A stretch of 64,000 bases of DNA from Sthenelais limicola (GCA_942159475.1 OW804099.1:11915146-11979145); one strand, 5' to 3'. Numbered from the stretch's first letter, positions 11,626 to 24,539 are shown. The notes: generated by a model not told the origin, from the letters alone. Numbers and translations: made by a program.

Positions 11626-12233
11626 AACTTCACTGATACCTGCTCCTCACTGGCTGAGCTCCAGCCTGAACTGTACCTTTATTTATGTGCCTCACCTAGT
11701 CTTGGTGAAGTGATGGTTCTGATTCTTACTAACTTCTTATTTATTTATTTATTTATTTATTATTCATTTATTATCTAGATATTCATTATTTATTTATTCA
11801 TTCATCTTTTCTTTATTTCTCTTTTAAGATTTCATGTTGTTTATTCCATTTTTGGAATTTATTTATCAATGTTTTCATTTAGTTCATTTATTTATTTTGT
11901 TGTTTCTTCATTATTGTATTATTTATTATCAATTTTCCATTTATTCATTATTTTCTTTATTTTCATTCATCATTTTCTTCATTTTCTTCATTCATATCCT
12001 TCTGTCTTTTAATTCATCACTGTTCCATTCAGTATTATTTTTCACAAATTGGTGTATTTTCTAACTTATCAAGTCTCTGTTTCAGAAATGTTTAAGTACA
12101 ACATGAGGTCAATACTTTCCTCACCTGTTGACCCACTAGTAAGGCCCGGTTACTCCAATTTACAGATTATTCTTGTATTATTATCCTAATTCATCTTCCT
12201 TTTCCACCCGTGGTTAAAATTGTCACAAATTAC
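11626..12233. other. T-rich intergenic stretch
   Basis: From 11735 to 12065 the + strand is dominated by TTTATT/TTCATT runs. The ORF of about 76 residues there is an F/L/I/S-rich translation of low-complexity DNA. Confidence 0.6.
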
Positions 12234-12345
12234 ATCCTCACATCAAACCTTTATACATGGTCCACAAATACCACATACCACAAAATACATCCTCACATAA
12301 AACTTCTATACATGGTCCACACATAGCACAATATAGAACTCCTCA
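12234..12345. repeat. 55-bp direct duplication
   Basis: ACATCCTCACAT, then AAAC and TATACATGGTCCACA occur twice, 55 bp apart. Confidence 0.75.
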
Positions 12346-12548
12346 CCATCCTGCTTCGCCGGCCCTCATCAGAAACAACAAGGCCCCTGACTCCAGGAAT
12401 GCAAGCCTTCAGTGTGTTCTACTTATCTTGTGCCTATGATAATTTAGTAATAATAGGTTCTCTTTATTTGCCTTTCGATTCTGGTTGTCTACAAATCCTA
12501 TTGCCCCATGGAGATACAGCCAGTCAGCCAGGAATATATATTGAATAT

Positions 12549-12815
12549 ATCCAGGTATATGTGGGATGTGTTACAGGAAAATAGAATAATTATATATTGA
12601 TATTTTCAAAGTAATTTATTCACAGGATCTCTTTGTTGGAATGTTCCAATTTTTTTAGGGTTTATTCCTCTTAGTAATATAAATATGCGTACCAAATCTC
12701 AAGACATTGCATTGAATATATCCTTGCGTTTTGAAGGTTGTCGCATAGAGTACATTTAGTTACTTTATTAGTAATTGTCCACCGAGAGATGTATTGCAAA
12801 CATAAATATATCAAT
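12549..12815 (+). mobile_element. Truncated MITE copy of the TA-target family
   Basis: It starts with GTGGGATGTGTTACAGGAAA, like the left terminus of the 62217 element. The interior then follows that copy: TTAGGGTTTATTC, GCGTTTTGAAGG and TTAGTTACTTTATTAGTAA all have counterparts at 62318-62435. The right terminus is missing. Confidence 0.6.
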
Positions 12816-13099
12816 TATGGAATTTAGAATAATGAAATAATTTGATTTAATTTCTGGTAGAATATACTTCCTCCCCATACACCTCTATTTCATGTTACAA
12901 TGCTACAAGGGAATATGGATTCATATTCGCACCTAGTTATATATATAGCTATGTAGAGGAAGCCTTATGGGAGGTGTTAGTTAAGAAAATGGCTAGGCAA
13001 GCCTTCACTTTTGTGCGCGCTTGACTGATTTGACTGACTTGACTGATTACACTGTATGTCCCCTGTACCAATGTGTAGATACAGTGTTGGAGATATTGC
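12816..13099. other. Intergenic stretch, nothing recognised
   Basis: No gene, repeat or motif supported. Confidence 0.45.
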
Positions 13100-13236
13100 A
13101 GCGGTACATAGTATTGGTAATGTTGTTCCTGGCCGCTGTACATAGTATTGGTGATGTTGTTCCTGGCCGCTGTACATAGTATTGGTGATGTTGTTCCTGG
13201 CCGCTGTACATAGTATTGGTGATGTTGTTCCTGGAA
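13100..13236. repeat. 34-bp tandem repeat, 4 copies
   Basis: GTACATAGTATTGGTGATG followed by TTGTTCCTGGCCGCT recurs at 34-bp spacing (13104, 13138, 13172, 13206). The overlapping minus-strand ORFs rich in Q/Y/T are translations of it. Confidence 0.92.
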
Positions 13237-13341
13237 GCTAATGTTTGGCAGCAGTAAACTCCCATACAGTGCTGCCACCTGGTGTTTCACTGCGCAGTTA
13301 TGACTATGTAGATGTACAATGTGAATTGTATCCTAATTATT

Positions 13342-13490
13342 GGTGCTATAGTATGTAAGGTATATATTGCACCCTCAGAATGAATGGTGCTATATTATAG
13401 GATGTAAATATGGTGCTATATTATGTAAGGTATATGCTGCACCCTCAGAATGAATGGTGCTATATTATATGATGCAAACATGGTGCTATA
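13342..13490. repeat. 70-bp tandem repeat, 2 copies
   Basis: GGTGCTATA, TATGTAAGGTATAT, TGCACCCTCAGAATGAATGG and a second GGTGCTATATTATA recur at 70-bp spacing. Confidence 0.85.
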
Positions 13491-13849
13491 GCATGTAAGA
13501 TTTATTTTCGCATTTTAAGCAGCAATTCACAAAACAGCAAATAACAGATGTCTTTGTATGAAGATAGTGACTCAAAACAACTAGAATCCAATGTTTATAT
13601 TTACATTGGCTTTATCCTATATTGAACCTGTTGTATTTCTCCCTGTATCTAGAAAGTAGGATTTCAATACTTTCACCAGGGCCTGGAAGGGAGCGCTCAC
13701 ATTCTATGAGTTACTCTTACGCTAGTAATTAATTCTCTCTCTGTGTTACATGCAATGATACATGGCAGACAAAGATGGTGACCAATGCAAGAACTGCTGG
13801 TGCAATAAATCAATGCTAACAGCCACACAAACTCAGAGATAATATTTAT

Positions 13850-14122
13850 TCTCATACTAGTATAAACATCTGTTCTATGTTGGAGATGTGCTAGGGCTGT
13901 ATATCGGTTAGAGATGTCTAAAGTTAAATGTGACAAGTTTGATATTACTATAAACATAGATCTGCTCTATATTGATAATAGAGAATGTGTTAATGCTACA
14001 CATTGGTTAGAAATGTCTAAAGTTTAATGTGACAAGTCTGATATTACTATAAACATCTGCTCTATGTTGATAATAGAGAATGTATTAATGTTACACATCG
14101 GTAATAAAATGTCTAAAGTTAT
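13850..14122. repeat. Tandem repeat of about 92 bp, 3 copies
   Basis: Each copy contains TATAAACAT...CTGCTCTAT, TTGATAATAGAGAATGT, a TACACAT block, then ATGTCTAAAGTT and GTGACAAGT. The first copy is the most diverged. Confidence 0.82.
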
Positions 14123-15028
14123 AACCAAGTGACATGAGTGAAGGTAAATGCTGGCGTTTATCTATATAGCATGAATAATGAGACAATAAAGTTGGTTTGT
14201 ACAAACTCAGAAATACCTCTTTGTTTCTATCTACCCCCACACTTGGTGACAGCAGATAAATCCTGAAATAAGTTCATAGTAATTGCTGATATATCCTAAC
14301 ATTAAATTACAAAATCTTATGAATACTGTACTTGATTCAAGTGAGTTTCTTTTTTAATAAGAATTCATTCAAATTACCACATGTTTCTTCACAGTTTAAG
14401 CTTATTTCAGAACATTAGGATTTGCATAGCCACCAGGAACTAAAGAAATTGATCCTTGTATAGGGTGAAATATGCACATGGGTCAAATGTTTTTAGAATG
14501 TACTATTGCGATTTTGTGAGGTTTAGGAAGATTGAAAAAAAAAATAATGAGTATACACTCATATTCCTTATGACTGTTATCATATATGTTCCCACCATGG
14601 ACCTGACAACTCCAATAGGATATGCCCGGTATCAAATGTAGTGGCAACTCCTTAAACCCTCAATGTTATGGAACAGAAGATCCCGTTTATGTATAGTGCT
14701 TTATTTCCAACTCAAACGGTTACTAAATCCGCCGATAAATGACTATTTTTCTTCCTGGTAATGAGATAAATTACTAAAGTTAATACCAGTAACATTTGAG
14801 ACTGCACAATGCAACGATTATATTGATAATAAGTTTTTTATATTTCAAAGACAAGACCTCTTTATTAAACCATCAATTAAAATGCATCGATTCCATCAAT
14901 CCTCTTATTCTCACTTGTTACACATTAACGACACATGTGTTGCATCCTACACATTATGTGTTGTGGTTCTACACATTCCTTACGCATTTTCTCTATATAT
15001 AGTGGAGCGGCAGTATTCTTATGTTATC
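14123..15028. other. Intergenic stretch, nothing recognised
   Basis: AT-rich, with no coding or repeat structure supported apart from the motif that follows at 15029. Confidence 0.45.
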
Positions 15029-15068
15029 CCTGAAGAAGCCCCCCAATGGGCGAAATATTGGAATAAAA
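15029..15068 (+). other. TGAAGAAGCCC...GGGCGAAA hairpin motif followed by AATAAA
   Basis: TGAAGAAGCCC, a short loop, GGGCGAAATATTGG, then AATAAAAAG. It is the same architecture as 4183-4212 and in the same orientation. It probably marks the 3' end of an old retroelement insertion upstream; the AATAAA would be its polyadenylation signal. Confidence 0.35.
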
Positions 15069-15509
15069 AGAAAACTTCTAAGCTGTCGACTTGAGTTATT
15101 CTTACCATCTTCAAAATCCGCGCTATATTAACGCAATGATTTCTGCGTTGCGTTGATTAACCACAATATTTTGTTCATTAACGCATGCTGTGTACAAAAT
15201 TGTCATTGTGTTGAAGCATTATGAAACGGTATACTGTTGTTAAGTGCAATAGCGCGCGCTGGTCTAGATTATGAAACGCCCGCCTGGTGTAATAGAACCT
15301 TACTGTTTCATCTTTCATCTATAATAATATCATTAAATTAAATGAATTTCATCGTTATATCGATCTTAGTGTCTTAGGCATTACACACCTGGCGATTTTG
15401 AACCTATCTAACATCATCTTCAATTTTAAACAACATTGTTACTTCACATTGTGATGTTCTACTGTTGACTCATGCCACAATAAGGAATGTACGCGGCAAC
15501 GAAACACTC

Positions 15510-16776
15510 ACTAGGTGGCGGGTGCAATCTCGGTGTCCCGCTCTAACCTAGGCTAATACACAAACAGGATTAGGCCGCCCTTACTGTGACTGCCTGCCGC
15601 ATCCTGTCGAGGGGGTGCGGCAGGCTACATTATCGTTGGGCTCACCATGAGGGCCCCTAAAATGACTGCCCATATTGCGGCCACCTCATAACTGGAAGAA
15701 GCAATTATTGGTCAAGAATTGTCCAAATAATTGAATGGGATTTAAATACAAATGATCTGCTCAGGATAGCCTTTTTTAATAGTGAAGAATGATGTACATA
15801 GCATTGGATTATGCATTGTGTTGCACTGAGTTTCTCACACCTAGACTCTCACACGATAGGTGAGAAAACTAATAATATATGATATGGGTCAGGCCGCCAG
15901 AAAATGTACAATTGTCTGATGTAGGCTTTTAACATATTATGGGAGATATCAGTTGGTTAGATGGTAAAAAAGTTTCGGTTCTGGTAGTAAAGACTAAAGT
16001 AGCTTAAAGCTTGTAACTCCTTAGTTTGAATATTGATATAGCTGATAGCTTCCCCAGTTCCCGCAGTCAGTAAAACGTCAGTGATCATGATATTTGATGT
16101 CAATACTTTGGTCACTAATTTTACCTCGGAAAATCAGTAACATGCATTCAAGCATCCTTACATGACCTTACATATACCTTCAGGAACTACCAAGACAAAT
16201 ATTCAATTCAACGTAATAAGTAATCTAGGCAAATGAATATTATATATAGGGACTCAACATTAACTCCAAACAGTATGCATACACTTTTATTATTTATTTC
16301 TAATTTAAGTCTGCCCCCATTCCCCCTGTTAAACAACTTTCACACCCATTCGGCCGCCACCCCTTGACGGGAGGTGGCGAGGGAAGGTGTCAAAACAGCA
16401 TTTACTAGCACTTGGCCATACAGGTTTTTGCCCATTTAGTCCCGGAATCTAGAGGATATTACAAAACCTTAATGTATCTATAGATAACTGCGCCGACTTT
16501 CTGATCTTTTATTGCAACATACAACTTAAATTATTCTCAGCTGTAAATCTTTCACATATTCCGCAGCATATATACATCTTATAGGCCTAGTGGGATTCTG
16601 GGAAAGTAAAAGTTTAAAAGAAAAATGATTGATACAAAATATGCATGTACAACTAGTTTATTAAGTCATGAAACCCCACGGAAATGCTTCAAGACCATTG
16701 TTAACATATAGTGCTATATAGCGCCTACCACGCCTACTGCTGGACGGGACACCGAGATTCGACCCGCCACCTATTG
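15510..16776. mobile_element. Candidate inverted-repeat element with GC-rich hairpins
   Basis: AGGTGGCGGGTGCAATCTCG followed by GTGTCCCG (15515-15541) reappears inverted at 16743-16773 (CGGGACACCGAGATTCGACC, CGCCACCT). Inside are two strong GC hairpins: GCCTGCCGCA paired with TGCGGCAGGC at 15590-15623, and CGCCACC paired with GGTGGCG at about 16355-16380. No transposase ORF. The inverted pair could instead be two opposite insertions of one short repeat. Confidence 0.45.
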
Positions 16777-19459
16777 TCATAAATACACAACGCCCAATGT
16801 ACACGCTCTATTACGGGATAATGCCTCTGCTTTAAATTCTAATAAGAAAAGAGAAATGATCCTCCTTTTGAAACAAGATGCGGTGAAGATTTACCAACTG
16901 ATATCATTTTTGGTTGTAGAATATAGCAACATAAGTTCTAAGTTAATTAACTGGATTATTCTCCTGACGAAGGCAGTCATTAACAGACAAAAATTGTTCA
17001 GTCAAGGTGACTTAAATGACATATTCGTTATTAACATTCGTTATGTATGAACTCAGAACCATATGTGCAGTAGTGCTTTATACCCATTCTCTTCGTCAAA
17101 CAGACGAGGAGGAAAAACAGGTGTTGAGAAGATTGAAAGCAGACATTGATGAGCATACTCACTCAGATCATAAATAAATTCCAGAGACGTCCCAGCTAAA
17201 AATCCCAAAGTAATGTGCAGACCCCTACCACCCTCTGTTGTCTAACCCTGGTTAACCTTCTAGGTACCGATGCGATTATTCTCGCTTATTCATAGCAGAT
17301 GGTGGACCGTTTGCGTACACCCTGTACTAATACAATATAATCATTTATGTTTCATCAATTATCCTACAGTAATACATGTCTTAGAGTGTAAAAGCCCAGA
17401 TGGAAGGACAACTAAATAAAGGCCTTTAAAAAAGAAAGAAAAAGATGTAAACCCAGCAGAGATAGGGGAGGGTGTTTGTTATTTATACATATATATTACA
17501 GAAATGAAGGTTTTCATATTTAACTTCAATTAATATAGGCAATGTTCCATCTGTTTACATGTCATTGGATTACAATTTTCATATAGCAAAGGACCAAGTG
17601 TTGATATTCCATATGTTTTTAAACAGCTCCTAAATGAATAATCAAGAGAGACATATATACTCCATTCAATCTTTACTCCTCCACTGTGTGCTGGGTTGAA
17701 CACCTTGCATCATCAACCTAATCTATAAGTACATGGAAGTATAATAATGGTAATATTTTTCATTTGCAAGACTAAGAGATACAACTTCAGATTTAAGAAT
17801 CTGGTGTTCCAGTGCATGCCATGGTTACAGGCCTTGTAGAAAGTAAATAAATTAAATAAGTACAAGATAATAAGGCTTGCCAAAACATAGTGTTCAAACA
17901 TGGAAACATGAATAATTAAATAAGTGTAAAATATAACTAACACTTCCAACATGAGTAGAGGAATGGACACCAAATAACATGGTTTAACTCCAGAAAGTGT
18001 AATATAAACAGGTAATTAATGATAAATGATCCTCTTGGAAGTGGCAATCTGGCAGATAATGTAATTATACTTAAAAATCAAAATCAGTGCTATGATCTGT
18101 ATATATTTATATATATGTGTATGTATAAAACACCCCCCTACTAAAATGTACACAAGCTAGGGGCGGGTGAGTATCACCGTGAAGGGGAATACCTGTGATA
18201 CCTAGTGAAAATAAAATCTTTAAAAAAAAAATAAAGTCATTTAATCACATAAACTGTTAATATGTGCATTTCTGGTAATGGTATCGGCGCCCAGAGGAAC
18301 TCCATAAGTTCAGAGGTAACCAGACCTTGGTAGAAACATAAATCATGCATCTCTTACAATAGTTAGACAATAATCACAGATTTATCATTGCACATATAAA
18401 ATTCCAAATCAAATTCTTCTTCGAAGATAATTACTGGTTATGCAGAACCACCTAAACTGTTTATATGTCAAAATAAATTGTTTGCTTTGGTAAATGAATA
18501 ACTATTCCAACAATAATATACAATAATAATTTTGTCCAATAACTTTAATGTTCCATTACTAGGACCTCGTTAAATTCTCTCTATACTCGGGGTCCGTGTT
18601 GCTAACACTAATGATCTCATAACGTCCATCTTGCCATGAACTCTAGGTATTAGATATGATGATAACTGAGTGTAGTGATTCCCTCAACTTAGCACGAATA
18701 AACCAAGAGACAACAAGCGTTTGCTCCCCTTTTATAATTGTCCGGTTCACAGCCCAGATTAAGATCCTCTGTACAAGAGTAAGGTAGACCGAACACAACA
18801 ATCAGGTGGTGTCTACAGAGTAAGGGATCCAAAGGATCAGGACAATGTAGTGTGGTAAAACATTGGGCATAAAACAACAGTTCAAATAGAGTATATATAA
18901 GCAATGCAAGCAGAACAACCATAAGTCTGGTTTGTAATGGAACATAACATAAAGGGTAGATAATAGAGGTTCAAAGACAAGTAATATGTAATGCAAGCCT
19001 TACTGACTGCAGCACCTCTAATGTTAAAGAAGTGTACAAATCCCTTTTGGATCAGCTACACTTTGGAGGATTGCAGAAATACCACATGAGTATATATAAA
19101 TCACTTGAACAAAACAATTCGTTTGAAAGGTTGTTATTCAAAGATAGTGTAGATGAACAATAATTCTTGAAGAACAAATTCTCTTGGAGATACAAAGTCT
19201 GGACGTACATATTTCTCTGGAGGTAATTTTCTCGTGGTACATAGATACGCTAGAAATTGAATGACATGAAGAGAAGGCATAAATGCAGAACATGGATAAT
19301 AAGAGTATCAAGATAATGCATGATAAGGTTATCATAATATATCAATAAAATGTCAATGTCTTTGAGAGAAGAGTGGCTCAGCTGGAAACTTGGTAAGTCC
19401 AGGGTAGGCGAAGCGCCCCATTAGAGAAACAACAAAAAATTTTTTCTCGATTTTTTGCT
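16777..19459. other. Intergenic stretch, nothing recognised
   Basis: AT-rich throughout. Small ORFs (for example 16856-17050 and the hydrophobic minus-strand 17713-17973) have the I/L/F/Y composition expected by chance from such DNA and no domain features. Confidence 0.5.
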
Positions 19460-19560
19460 GCTGTGCGAAAAGTTCAGACTTGGCCGACCGCCTGCTACTG
19501 GGACGCTGACGTTAGAACGTGGAGTGACGTCACATCCGGATCCTGGTTATCCCGCTCGAT
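19460..19560. promoter_or_regulatory. CpG-containing patch with a perfect CRE-like palindrome
   Basis: TGACGTCA at 19525-19532 lies in a locally CpG-rich patch within AT-rich DNA. TGACGTCA is the CREB/ATF consensus. No adjacent gene is recognisable, so a promoter role is only a possibility. Confidence 0.2.
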
Positions 19561-20615
19561 TTATAATCGCATCGATTCCGATGCGTATCATAAATCATGA
19601 TGAATTATAGGTTGCCCATGTTCATGTGCATTCATGTATATATATTTAACACACTTTTAGGGGGTTTTAGGGCATTATTACACGTCTTTATTCTGAAAAA
19701 AATCACGGAAAATCTGGTACCAATAATTACAACAAGTCATTATGGGATTCTAGTAGGATAATAATGACCACCCTGTGCATTATACTTAATTGGATAATTG
19801 GACATAATTGGTGAAAATTGGATTAGACTGGGCTGGACTTGCATCCCAGTGCATTAGTGTGTTGGCTGACTTGTATGGCGAGTCATTATCACCCTGGAGG
19901 TACTGCGATCTGTACGCATAAACATTATTGTCTTTGGACATCGTTGGTCCTCCTGAAAATGAAATAATCTGGGCCTCCTCTTTCTCTCCCCTCCTCTCGT
20001 ATCTCTTATATCATCTCTCATTAGGGGATCCCCGCCACCCCAAAGCCTATAGCAGTAGTGGACATAATTGTGACCACCTGTGCATGTCTTGACATTTTTT
20101 TGAAAAAGGAATAATAGTTACCAAAGCTTTGTGGTAAAATAGATAAATTTGACTAGTTTGTAGGATAATAATCTTTTTTGATTCATGTTCCTACCATATA
20201 TAGATCCAAAGTTACAAAATAAGCCCCTACTTAAAAAAAATCCAGATCGCAAAGAGGACAAAAGAATTAAATATATATAGAAATAAGCCCTTAATCACTG
20301 TTATGTATACCCATTTTTAGGTTGGAAGAGTTACATAGGAATAACTAATAACTAAATAAATTCGGATGTATTTTGGAGTGGAGAAATAAGGAAATAAGAA
20401 AACAATTCAAACTAATTTGTTTTCTACATCTGAACAAAGATGTGTTACTCAATGTTGTGTAGTAGGAACATAATCCCTGGAACACATTTCAACAGCCTAT
20501 AAATAAGTACCAAATTGAATTTGAGTGTAAATAATTTAACAAAATATATAAGGGACATATGCGTTTCGAATATGATAATTATTACGGTAGCTGTAGTCTA
20601 TCCGTAGTGGACACA
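19561..20615. other. Intergenic stretch, nothing definite
   Basis: AT-rich with no coding signal. The phrase ATAGATCCAAAGTTA...AAATAAGCCC at about 20200 recurs at 21635, suggesting an old dispersed repeat. Confidence 0.4.
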
Positions 20616-20639
20616 TCAACATAACTCACAAGATTGGCA

Positions 20640-20880
20640 GCCAGATATTTTATTTCTCCAGCCTAAGATACATAAAGCTAAACATTTCAAGCGGCGATGT
20701 GCACGGTAGGAAGGCCAGCGGAGGAATGATTCCATCGTCGCGGAGGCGCTGCTTTTATACCAGGATGACAACGTCGGTAAGGTGACCAGCTGAGGCGGCG
20801 AGGAGAGTTCCACTTCCGGTCGCTACAATCGACGACAGCAGTTCCCGCTTCGTCTCCACATTATTCTTTCGTTGGAAAAA
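20640..20880. other. CpG-rich patch beside the inverted-repeat element
   Basis: This has a noticeably higher CpG and GC content than its surroundings (GCGGCG, CGTCGCGG, CGGTCGC, CGACGAC). A 65-codon minus-strand ORF crosses it with no recognisable domain. It could be a promoter or part of a transposable element; nothing decides. Confidence 0.3.
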
Positions 20881-20888
20881 AAATATTC

Positions 20889-21904
20889 AAGCCCTATTTA
20901 TTCTGAGGCCGTCATCCCGCGTCATTCCGCGTCACGCTGTATACATTTGTGCGTATTTTGTATGCGCACTGGGGCCAAAAATGATGGAAATAGGTACGTA
21001 AAAGTATATATTTCCTGAAACAGCAATTTGTTTTCTACGTAATGATACCAAAATTAAAGCAATGTCATGCTTTGTACTCACACAGCGAACGACGGAATGA
21101 AGGATATTGTTATTTTAGCCAATTGCATATCCCAAAGAAATCAAACCAATACGTATTGTATGGGATCCATTCCAGAAATTTAATTACAATTTTTATTATT
21201 TTCGTTTATGACATGTTTTGACAATTCTGATCATATGAACCTACAAATGGTATACATATGTATTCATGATAACACCCTCCTCATTTCTAAAAAGATTTAA
21301 AGATTATATGAAGATTATTTCTACTGATTTTCTTAATCGTTGGTAATACACTATTGCAATTTATACTTGACAAGGCTGTGATAATCCACCTTTCAACGAA
21401 ATAATACTATTCTGCTTGAATGAAGTCAATGTATATGCTTATACCTCGGGACTATTTGAGAGTTTTACAAAATTCCAAAAACATTAAATAACCCGTCATG
21501 TCTATCTGACTTTCCTAAAGTTATATGGATCTACAACTATTCTATTAATTAAAAGAAATATGACACCTAGACTTTGATATTATGTTTCCACATGTAAATA
21601 GGGCCCTTGTCGAGGTTTCATCAGAAGTGCCCATATAGATCCAAAGTTAGAAAATAAGCCCTTACTGTTATTTATATGGGCACTTCCTATCGATCTTCTC
21701 ATCCTTCATTCCGTCGTTTGCCGTGTCAAAACAAATCATGGCATTCCTTAATTTTTATTTTTGTTTGATAAAAAGATAAAATATTCCTCTTTCAGGAAAT
21801 GTATACTTTTTCATACTCATCTCGATCGTTATTTGTGGCACCAGTGTCCGTAAAATGTACGCATAAAAATATGAAATGTGACGGCCTCACACTAAATAAG
21901 GCTT
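20889..21904. mobile_element. Element of about 1 kb with long (over 200 bp) terminal inverted repeats
   Basis: The left arm (20889-21115) and right arm (21702-21904) are imperfect reverse complements. The left runs AAGCCCTATTTA, GAGGCCGTCA, ATGCGCACTGG, AAGTATATATTTCCTGAAA, ACGACGGAATGAAGGAT. The right, read inverted, runs AAGCCTTATTTA, GAGGCCGTCA, ATGCGTAC, AAGTATACATTTCCTGAAA, ACGACGGAATGAAGGAT. The spacer of about 590 bp has no ORF. A target duplication could not be identified with confidence. It is a fold-back or long-TIR non-autonomous transposon, superfamily unknown. Confidence 0.7.
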
Positions 21905-23159
21905 CATTATATCTTTTTTCTGTGAATAAAGTAATTGTTACCCTTTTTCTATGGAATTAAATTCTAGCTGACATAGGCGAGAAAAGGGGTTGATATGTTT
22001 TACTGTTTTATTTATTAATTATTTTTTTTAAAAGTCTGGAACAGGAAAAAAACCCTTTCTATGCGAGGGCAAATATGACTCAGGCATGGAAGTGGAGGTG
22101 ATCAGATGTTGACTTGATTAGACCCTCGATGGGGCCTCCTGTGATGTGGTATGTGGTTTGAGATTGTGGCCAGTGACTAATTAATTAATTGATCCTCTTG
22201 GGACGTGTGCTAAAATGGTTAATGAATGTGTTGTGTTGCGTGACCCAAGGTTTGCCGCTTATAAAGGAACTCGATGGCTAAAGCCGTCTGCGTTCTTTAT
22301 TCACAGTAAACCATGGCTCCCTGACCCACACATCCATTATCCATTAAATATATAATGCTTTTATTCATTCATGATAAACAGTTACAATATCACATAATAA
22401 GGAAAAGGTTTCAGTCCTCTGCCCCCTTGCAGTTCTTCCACGACCGCCCTAACTTAATATAATACACACATTCATTTATTCAATCTGATACAAATTATTA
22501 CATAACAATACATTTTGATTATTCGATATTCGATATTCTGACTAGGTTAGGTTGTTGTCCCAGTATTCTTAATTTGTGAGTTTATTACTTCTCACTATTT
22601 GAATTGGTAATATAACATTTTGAATTAGGGTCTAAGCCCATCAGGTTGTCATTGATTATATATCGATTAACAATGTGTTCACCAGCCGTTTTAAAGCTGT
22701 CCAGTATTATATTGTACATTAACATTAAACATTAATTTTAATGACTCAAATACATGTTATGTGAAGACATAATATAATGTAGTTTGAAGTCGGATCATGT
22801 GAGCTTTGTTGGGATTCATAACTCCAGCATTCTTTGGATAAATGACTTCTGGTTTCTGGAATAACTTGACTTCATTGGTTTAGATGTTTGGGACAGAATT
22901 GATACAGCAGGATATATGAGATGAAATAGTTGTATTCATTCTATCCTGAGTCTCTGTATTAGACCTGCAGATGTATGATGAAATACCAGAGACTGGTACA
23001 AACACTGGTGCCACCTGTAGTGTAGCACCATAACTAAATAAAGAGGAATAAACAAGGTTAGGTCTGTGAGTAGTTGAATTGAGGTAGAGAAATATAAGAC
23101 TAATCATGGCAGCCATTATACTTTATTTAGCTGAGACTTCATATCTATAGATGTGAGCC
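21905..23159. other. Intergenic stretch, nothing definite
   Basis: No supported gene. A minus-strand ORF at 22880-23116 begins MAAMISLIFLYL and has scattered Cys and Ser/Thr, but lacks splice or domain evidence and is not called. Confidence 0.4.
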
Positions 23160-23393
23160 TTATGGGGCCGATTTTATAGGTGTAAGCCTCATATCATAAC
23201 AAATAGCCTTTAAAGCATTAAGGTAAGCATGTACTATGTTCAATATGACCCATGTATAGGTGTAAGCCTCATATCATAACCAATAGCCTTTAAAGCATTA
23301 AGGTAAGCATGTACTATGTTCAATATGACCCATGTATAGGTGTAAGCTTCATATCATAACCAATAGCCATTAAAGCATTAAGGTAAGCATGTA
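23160..23393. repeat. 80-bp tandem repeat, left part
   Basis: Units start AGGTGTAAGCCTCATATCAT at 23178, 23258 and 23338 and contain AAAGCATTAAGGTAAGCATG, then ATGTTCAATATGACCC. The array breaks off within a unit at GCATGTA, where a transposon has entered, and resumes at 26474. Confidence 0.95.
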
Positions 23394-24539
23394 CCCGATG
23401 TGCATGAATCCATTTCTGACCTAGTTTTGACCTGGAACTTTTGACCTGATTCTGACCTGGTGCTTTACTAGTGGAAATCGTAAACAGTTGTGAGGCTCAA
23501 ACTTGATTTTACAATGCACTATAGACCCGATTTATAAATGCACTTTTTATGCTCTCAATGATGCACTATTGGCTAGGGTATTTAATGGTCTTCCGATGCG
23601 CTCAATAATGCACTATTGACCAGGTTCAAAAACGCAGTTTTAATGCACTCAGTGAGGCACTTTTATTGTGATGTTGGAGAGGTATATTTTTGGTCACAAA
23701 ATTGTTTGAAGAGTATCAATATGCCCAAAAGATTTCGAAGATATTGTAGGGCAGAGCATGTGTTACCCTCTCTTCATATGCATCATTTGATTTTCATCAA
23801 TTCTACCATTCTATTTGTGAGCCTGACAGCGTAGTGGCGCTTATGTGGTGTGTCCCAATGGTTTGTTGCATCTGCCTCATCCAAGCCACTAGGGACAATC
23901 TATATGTACAATGATTAGGGTGTTTTGATCACAGCATGTTTCAATATCAAACAGGTATATAACACACATAAACTATAGAAGTATATCACTTATAACATTC
24001 CTACATAAATGTTGGGTGATATCTAGAGTTCCTATATATACCATAATTGTATTGGTGGCACATTCATTGTAAAGAAAATTTTAAATACAACCAGGTGCCA
24101 TATAGCGCCACCTGGTGAGAACAGTAGCGCCACCTGGTGAGTACAAATGGTACAATGTTAAGCCTATTGCAAGATGCAACAGGTAAATAGAAAGATTGAT
24201 GCCTGGCTTTTACAATTATATCATATAGAAATTTCTGAACGAAGATGAAATATTTGTTGTACATTTATGGAATCTTACATGGCAATAGTGCCTCTCGTCA
24301 GCTATCTAGCTAGAACTACTTTGATATGTAAGATACATGGAGATAAACCATATTAATTTTCCCTTGAACTTTATCCCATAAATCATGGCTGGCAAATATA
24401 TTATTCCATCATGCTGCTTAAAACATTGAACAAAATGCTCAATGAATATGATGTATCTACAGGGAAATGAGTCACAGGAGATAAAAGTTTTTCAAACAAC
24501 AGTAGAAAAACAAATGTTTTGAATCTAAGTGAAAACTTT

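Noticed and set aside
16741..16775. tRNA T-arm or tRNA-derived SINE box B
   Set aside because: GATTCGACCCGCC resembles box B in isolation, but the flanking bases cannot form the T-stem and no box A or cloverleaf was found.
22880..23116. Secreted or membrane protein exon on the minus strand
   Set aside because: The hydrophobic start is weak, there is no domain pattern and no splice evidence, and AT-rich DNA yields such ORFs often.
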